64,000 nucleotides of DNA from JBGRQA01 sp041725895. GTDB lineage: Bacteria; Bacteroidota; Bacteroidia; Bacteroidales; Marinifilaceae. Within the stretch, counting starts at the first letter, position 1. Each line of letters opens with the position of its first letter. Made by a program: the position numbers and the translations under genes. The DNA is taken from positions 123,435 through 187,434 of the forward strand of contig JBGRQA010000010.1 in NCBI GenBank assembly GCA_041725895.1, given 5' to 3'. Under the pieces are notes generated by a model. That model made no database searches. It was not told the origin of the DNA and saw only the letters and a list, made by a program, of their open reading frames with translations. This document shows, in pieces, positions 59,327-64,000 of this stretch.

Positions 59327-62300
59327 ATGACCAAAGCCCGACTCATCGCCCCCATGTGTTGTTTACTGAATCTAATATTTTTTATCCAACCTGTAACTTC
59401 ACAAACCATCAGTGGAACCATCAACAGCTATGCTAAAGTAACTGGTATCTCCGGAAACCAATTCACCGTTGGAACACCCGGAGGACGAAGCGGAGCTTCC
59501 CTAACGGATTTTAATGCCGGACGGAAGGTACTAATCTACCAGGCCAAGGGAGCCAGTATCAACACATCCAACAGCTCCAGTTACGGAAACATACAATCGC
59601 TGGGAAATGCAGGAAAATATGAAATTGCAACGGTAAGCTCAAGATCGGGTAGCAGACTTAATTTCACCAATCTGAAACAAACCTACAACAGCGGCGGTAT
59701 GGTACAGATTGTAAGCATACCTCAGTACGGAAATGTCACTGCCAATGGCAACCTTACTGCTACCTCCTGGAATAAATCCCGGGGTTACGGAGGAATTGTG
59801 ATACTGGAAGCCTCCAATCTTACACTTGCCGCTAATATATCCGTAAATGGAAATGGATTTGCCGGAGGAGCAAGAAGCAATGATGGTTACAACATCGGTT
59901 GCGCTGCTGTTTATCGGTCTACCTCCAACTTCGACCTCGGTGAGAAAGGGGAAGGAATCGTTACTTCCCCCACCTATCGTTTCGGACAGGGTAAAAACGC
60001 CAACGGTGGTGGTGGTGGTGGTCATCACAACGGTGGTGGTGGTGGTGGTGCCAACTACGGATCCGGAGGAAACGGAGGAAATGGCTACCAATGTAGCATC
60101 GCTTTTGGTTATGGCGGTACCCCCTACTCCTACAGTAATTCAACCACCAGACTTTTCCTCGGCGGCGGCGGCGGCGGCGGGGAGCAAAACAATAGCGTAG
60201 GAGGTTCCGGAGGGAATGGCGGGGGGATTGTGATCCTCCTGACCAACACATTAACCACCAACTCCAGCGTTACGATTTCGGCCAATGGCTCCAACGGACA
60301 AGGCGCTTCCAATGATGGTGCCGGAGGTGGAGGTGCCGGAGGTGTAATCATGATCAACACCCGAAACTACCAAATCAATTCCGGGCAGTTGAACCTTAGG
60401 GTCAACGGAGGAAACGGGGGAACCTGTAATACGGGCAGCAGCCACGGTGGTGGTGGCGGTGGCGGATCCGGGGTGATCCTTTCCAGCATTGCCTTCCCTT
60501 CAAGTGTATCCGTACAGGGAAGAAATGGTTCCACAGGAGCAGACAATTCAAGCGGAAACACCACCTCCGGGCCGGGTAATGACCCCATTATTGATGAAAT
60601 AATAGAACCGGAAATACCGGGTACCAATCACACCAAAGGACCGGGTGGAGTTTTGGAGGGTTTGAATGCCTGGTTCATGGCTTCGAGAAGCGATGTTTAT
60701 CGAAACACCGATCTCTCCAACCAGGCTTCGGATGGGAACAACATTAAATCGTGGCGCAACCTTGCCAGCGAGACCAACTATATCAATGCAATAACCTCTT
60801 CCACTTCGGCCAGTTTCCAGAACGGAACCACCGATCTGATTAACTTCAATCCGATCATCCGATTCAACAGTGTTAATCGCCAGCTTCGAACAAAATACAA
60901 TTTGAAAGCACAAACCCTGATTGTAGTCAACCGAACCACCTCCACCAACTTCCTTTCTGGATTGGTAGGATTCAACAATGATGTTGGAATCAGAAAAAAT
61001 TCATCAAACAACATGGCGTGGGGTGGTGATAACAATTCCGGCGACTGGGTAACTACCACAAGAGGTACTTCAGGCATCAATGGGGTAAGCACTCAAACTC
61101 ACAATCAAACATGGAATATAGTTTCACAAATAAACACCAATTCAAATACTGATCTACTCTATGCCGGTGGTTACTACACTTACGGAAGTGACCAACGCCC
61201 CTACACAGGAGAAATTGGAGAAATCATTGCCTTTGGCGATGCATTAAGCAGCAACGAAATCAACCGGGTGGAATCGTACCTGGCTTTAAAATACGGGATT
61301 ACTCTAAACAACAAAAACTACCTGAATTCAGCCGGCACAACCATCTGGAATACCACCACAAACAGTACATACCACCACAACGTGGCCGGGATCGGCCGGG
61401 ATGACAAATCTTTGCTTACCCAAAGTAAATCCCACAGCATCAACAACAACTCCATCGTCACCATGACTGCCGAATCCAATCTGGATGACAAGGAATTTCT
61501 CATCTGGGGAAATAACAATGCCGGATTAACCAACAGAAGTACCAACATCCCTTCCGATTTTACCGAACGAATCGCCAGAATCTGGAGAGTAAAACAAAGC
61601 GGAACACCCGGAACGGTTACCCTCGAATTCCAACTTACACCTTTGGGAGTTTCAAGCACCGACATCAATGATTTTGCTCTACTAAAGAGTTCCTCTACAG
61701 ATTTTTCGGGTGCAACTCCAATTATCACCGGCAGAAGTTTGAACACAAGCACCAATACAATAAGTTTTACGGGAATTCTTTTCAACGACAATGAATATTT
61801 TACCCTTACCACCAAAGGAAAAGGAACACCAGGAGGAGAAAAGGCCAACCTGGAATTCTGGTTCAAAGCTGATGAAGGAACAAGCACAACAACCAATGGC
61901 CAGGCGGTTAGCAGCTGGGAAGATCAACTCAACGATCATGATGCCTTCCCAATAGGCAACGGCCCCCTATATCGAACCATGAGCCTTAATTTCAACCCCA
62001 CACTTGATTTTACAACAACCAACCGGGCGCTTTCCTTTAACGACTCTCCGGATATCAACAACATCACTTCCACTCTGGAAAAAGCATTCACATTCGTAAT
62101 AACAACGGGAAGCAATATTACCTCCCGTCAGGTAATCTACGAAGAAGGAGGAGGCGCAAGAGGGGTAAATGCCTACATCGTCAACAGCAAACTCTACCTT
62201 GCAGGTTGGAATGCAAACAATGACGGAACCGGCTCGCCCTGGAGCTTCACCTACAAACAAATTCCCGTTCTAGCCAACACTACCTACCTGATTACTTTCA

Positions 62301-63523
62301 ATATGAACGGGCAAAATAGTAAAGCCGGAACCATTGATTTCTTCAGTGCGGGACGATTGGAGCACTCCATTCCAAATGTAGGAAAGCTATATGCCCACGG
62401 GGGAGACATCGGGATTGGTGCAATGATTAATGACAGTTACTTTGAGCCTACTACCAATAGTAGAACCGGTAACAACTACTATTTTCAGGGAGAACTGGCA
62501 GAATTCACCTATTTTAAGGAGCATTTGACAGACGCTCGAAGAAACAGAATTGAAAGTTACCTGGCAATTAAATACGGTATCACACTAAATCAAACTACCG
62601 GACAAAACTATACAGCTTCCAACAACTCAGTGGTATGGAACGCAACCACAAACTCCAGCTACAAACAGGATATTGCTGGGATTGCACAGGACAACAATTC
62701 GGCGCTGGATCAACGAAAGACCAAGAGTATCAATCCCGGCGCCATCATCACAGTCAGCAATGGAAACAGCATCAGTTCACCTACCGCATTTTCAAGCGAT
62801 CTTTCCTTTCTTATTTGGGGACACAATGGAGGTGCAACCAACACACTCTCGGCCAACCGACTTAACCAACCCAACATGGGTATCCCTAGAATATGGAGGG
62901 TAGCAGAAACCGGAACCGTAGGAACAGTAAGAATCCAAATCTCCAAAGCGGAAGTACCGGCAAACACTTCGGTACTGTATGTAAGTACAGATGCTACTTT
63001 TCCCAACAACAGCTCCACGCAAACCATAAATTTGGTGGATGCGGGTGCAAACTGGGAGGTTTCCGTAGATTTTTCCAACGGCCAGTATTTTAGCCTGGGA
63101 AGAACCAACAGTGCTCCAGTTGTGGATAACCTGGAAACGTCAAACCTGAACTATTGTAACGGAGACGAAACCATCACCAGCAATATTACGGTATCGGATG
63201 CAGACAACGATCCCATTACGGCAACCGTATCGATTGCATCTGGTTTCATTTCAGGCCAGGATGCCCTTGTATTTACTCCGGCAGCAGGCGTCAATCTGAT
63301 TTCCTCCAGTGCTCAAACCCTGCAAATCAATGCCAGTAGTGCCGCAGCAATTCAAAACGCCCTTCGAACCATACAATTCCGGAATAACGCTTCAGGAAAC
63401 AGTCTGGTTGTGGGATTACGAACCATTTCATTTGTGGCAAACGACGGAATCACAAACAGCAGTACAATCAACAGAAATGTAGAAGTGCGAGCCAAACCGC
63501 AACCCAAAGGAATCTACCATTAA
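59327..63523 (+). CDS. Large secreted Gly-rich protein with duplicated LamG/DUF8202-like modules
   Basis: 1398 residues. Signal peptide (LLNLIFFIQPVTSQ), then a beta-rich region and a Gly/Asn-rich part (about 170-410) with poly-Gly runs encoded by GGT and GGC repeats. Two long modules follow (about 440-830 and 840-1260), each beginning with a LamG-like stretch (GLNAWFMASRSDVYR; NLEFWFKADEGTST) and containing YLALKYGITL or YLAIKYGITL, WN-TT-S-Y and AGI-RD/QD, typical of DUF8202-type surface proteins. The end (about 1265-1398) is cadherin-like (DADNDPITATVSI). It stops at PKGIYH with no T9SS sorting domain, unlike its relatives and the two subtilases here, so the 3' end may be degraded. Confidence 0.8.
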   Translation: MTKARLIAPMCCLLNLIFFIQPVTSQTISGTINSYAKVTGISGNQFTVGTPGGRSGASLTDFNAGRKVLIYQAKGASINTSNSSSYGNIQSLGNAGKYEIATVSSRSGSRLNFTNLKQTYNSGGMVQIVSIPQYGNVTANGNLTATSWNKSRGYGGIVILEASNLTLAANISVNGNGFAGGARSNDGYNIGCAAVYRSTSNFDLGEKGEGIVTSPTYRFGQGKNANGGGGGGHHNGGGGGGANYGSGGNGGNGYQCSIAFGYGGTPYSYSNSTTRLFLGGGGGGGEQNNSVGGSGGNGGGIVILLTNTLTTNSSVTISANGSNGQGASNDGAGGGGAGGVIMINTRNYQINSGQLNLRVNGGNGGTCNTGSSHGGGGGGGSGVILSSIAFPSSVSVQGRNGSTGADNSSGNTTSGPGNDPIIDEIIEPEIPGTNHTKGPGGVLEGLNAWFMASRSDVYRNTDLSNQASDGNNIKSWRNLASETNYINAITSSTSASFQNGTTDLINFNPIIRFNSVNRQLRTKYNLKAQTLIVVNRTTSTNFLSGLVGFNNDVGIRKNSSNNMAWGGDNNSGDWVTTTRGTSGINGVSTQTHNQTWNIVSQINTNSNTDLLYAGGYYTYGSDQRPYTGEIGEIIAFGDALSSNEINRVESYLALKYGITLNNKNYLNSAGTTIWNTTTNSTYHHNVAGIGRDDKSLLTQSKSHSINNNSIVTMTAESNLDDKEFLIWGNNNAGLTNRSTNIPSDFTERIARIWRVKQSGTPGTVTLEFQLTPLGVSSTDINDFALLKSSSTDFSGATPIITGRSLNTSTNTISFTGILFNDNEYFTLTTKGKGTPGGEKANLEFWFKADEGTSTTTNGQAVSSWEDQLNDHDAFPIGNGPLYRTMSLNFNPTLDFTTTNRALSFNDSPDINNITSTLEKAFTFVITTGSNITSRQVIYEEGGGARGVNAYIVNSKLYLAGWNANNDGTGSPWSFTYKQIPVLANTTYLITFNMNGQNSKAGTIDFFSAGRLEHSIPNVGKLYAHGGDIGIGAMINDSYFEPTTNSRTGNNYYFQGELAEFTYFKEHLTDARRNRIESYLAIKYGITLNQTTGQNYTASNNSVVWNATTNSSYKQDIAGIAQDNNSALDQRKTKSINPGAIITVSNGNSISSPTAFSSDLSFLIWGHNGGATNTLSANRLNQPNMGIPRIWRVAETGTVGTVRIQISKAEVPANTSVLYVSTDATFPNNSSTQTINLVDAGANWEVSVDFSNGQYFSLGRTNSAPVVDNLETSNLNYCNGDETITSNITVSDADNDPITATVSIASGFISGQDALVFTPAAGVNLISSSAQTLQINASSAAAIQNALRTIQFRNNASGNSLVVGLRTISFVANDGITNSSTINRNVEVRAKPQPKGIYH
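60005..60049 (+). repeat. (GGT)6 and (GGT)6 trinucleotide repeats encoding poly-Gly
   Basis: Six GGT units at 60005-60022, CATCACAAC, then six GGT units at 60032-60049. Pure repeats of this kind can gain or lose units by slippage without breaking the frame. Confidence 0.85.
60161..60178 (+). repeat. (GGC)6 trinucleotide repeat
   Basis: Six GGC units followed by GGGG, in the same reading frame of Gly codons; a further mixed GGT/GGC tract begins near 60445. Confidence 0.85.
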
Positions 63524-63836
63524 TTGAACTAAAAAGAAAGGGAGTTGATAATTCAATTCCTTTTCTTTTGGGGGCTTTACATCCATCTTGTCGAATTCTA
63601 CACATCCTATTTCGACCTTTCGGATCTAAGCAGCTACAAAGTAGGTTTGGGCTTTCAATATACTCCGATAATGGGAATTGGCAACTTCAAATCCCCTTTC
63701 AGAAGGAAGAAAACCACACCATTCAAGAGCACTGGCTTACGCACAACCTACAACAACAGAAGCGACAGCTTGAACTCCTGGCTCCTCATCTTTGAACTGG
63801 CTTCTACATTCTAACAAGATAATTTTAAAAAGATTA

Positions 63837-63858
63837 GGGAGGCGAAAGCTTCCCTTTT
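63837..63858 (+). terminator. Terminator after the large secreted protein gene
   Basis: GGGAGGC (63837-63843), GAAA tetraloop, GCTTCCC (63848-63854), TTTT. It lies 313 bp past the stop; the space between (63524-63836) holds two overlapping open frames without recognisable sequence. Confidence 0.7.
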
Positions 63859-63880
63859 GGGGAAAATAATAGACACAAAA

Positions 63881-63910
63881 AAAGCCTTCCGGAAAAATCC
63901 GAAAGGCTTT
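63881..63910 (-). terminator. Terminator of tRNA-Leu(CAG)
   Basis: AAAGCCTT...AAGGCTTT stem enclosing CGGA-AAAA-TCCG, with an A-run on the left that reads as a U-run after the leftward tRNA. It starts 15 bp past the tRNA 3' end. Confidence 0.85.
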
Positions 63911-63924
63911 CAACAATGTCTCTG

Positions 63925-64000
63925 TGCTCAAGAAGGGACTCGAACCCCCACGACCATAAGGTCACTAGTCCCTGAAACTAGCGCGTCTACCGATTCCGCC
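63925..64000 (-). tRNA. tRNA-Leu (CAG), 5' end cut by window edge
   Basis: Read leftwards from 64000: GGCGGAATCGGTAGACGC (D arm), anticodon arm CTAGT-TTCAGGG-ACTAG with anticodon CAG, a long variable arm, T loop GGTTCGAGTCC, and CTTGAGC plus discriminator A (63925). The 5' acceptor strand is outside the window. CCA is not encoded (CAG follows), unlike the other three tRNAs here. Confidence 0.93.

Noticed and set aside
60005..60049. GGT repeats as a possible CRISPR or regulatory array
   Set aside because: They are in frame within a long coding sequence and simply encode glycine.
63545..63836. Two overlapping open frames (63545-63814 and 63568-63795) after the large secreted protein
   Set aside because: Neither has a recognisable family, good start or ribosome site; the second begins at TTG. 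Possible degraded 3' sequence but not supported as genes.

Overview
The window (about 42% GC by eye) comes from the chromosome of a Bacteroidota bacterium, most likely a marine or anaerobic member of the Marinilabiliales or a related order. The taxonomic depth is inference. The evidence is the promoter style (TTTG / TAnnTTTG boxes before many genes), two secreted proteases with C-terminal regions of the type IX secretion (T9SS) kind, an UpxY-type NusG paralogue heading a polysaccharide operon, carboxypeptidase-regulatory-like surface domains, and proteins of Bacteroidota-specific families (DUF3078, DUF6146-like, DUF8202-like). It is mostly core chromosome; no prophage, insertion sequence, CRISPR array or rRNA operon was seen.

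Layout. 1-2 kb: promoter-proximal end of an exopolysaccharide locus on the minus strand (UpxY-like antiterminator, then a truncated UDP-ManNAc dehydrogenase-like gene). 2-12 kb: housekeeping genes, namely malic enzyme-phosphotransacetylase fusion, tRNA-Tyr and tRNA-Gly, pyrG-yidC, a DUF349 protein, two small heat-shock proteins. 12-21 kb: trmD, an AddB-like nuclease with an upstream YiiX-like lipoprotein, and sucA-sucB of 2-oxoglutarate dehydrogenase. 21-29 kb: an accessory stretch with a previously unlisted 51-codon double-glycine peptide gene, several unknown proteins, a long non-coding zone with degenerate 150-bp repeats, three copies of a palindromic repeat, and a YfbK-like vWA protein divergent from a sigma factor/putative anti-sigma pair. 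29-40 kb: urocanase with a divergent LysR regulator, a SNF2-family helicase and an AddA-like helicase-nuclease. 40-48 kb: two paralogous subtilases with FN3, GEVED and T9SS C-terminal domains. 48-57 kb: a DUF3078 protein, mnmA, then a minus-strand envelope cluster (APH-RapZ fusion, 48-residue Cys-rich protein, MurU-like nucleotidyltransferase, PAP2 phosphatase, LtaS-like sulfatase). 57-64 kb: a DUF554 protein, an exact-period 21-bp tandem array, tRNA-Leu(GAG), an unknown protein, a 1398-residue Gly-rich secreted protein and a truncated tRNA-Leu(CAG).

Functional links. MaeB-Pta, SucA/SucB and HutU tie together C4 metabolism and histidine catabolism. The AddA-like and AddB-like proteins would form one double-strand-break repair enzyme although their genes lie about 21 kb apart. 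The APH-RapZ / mini-protein / MurU-like genes are packed with 5-8 bp gaps and look like an amino-sugar (MurNAc) recycling unit with a built-in sensor domain. Several gene starts were moved inward from the longest reading frame on promoter or homology grounds (pyrG, trmD, sucB, the DUF349 gene, hutU, the sigma factor).
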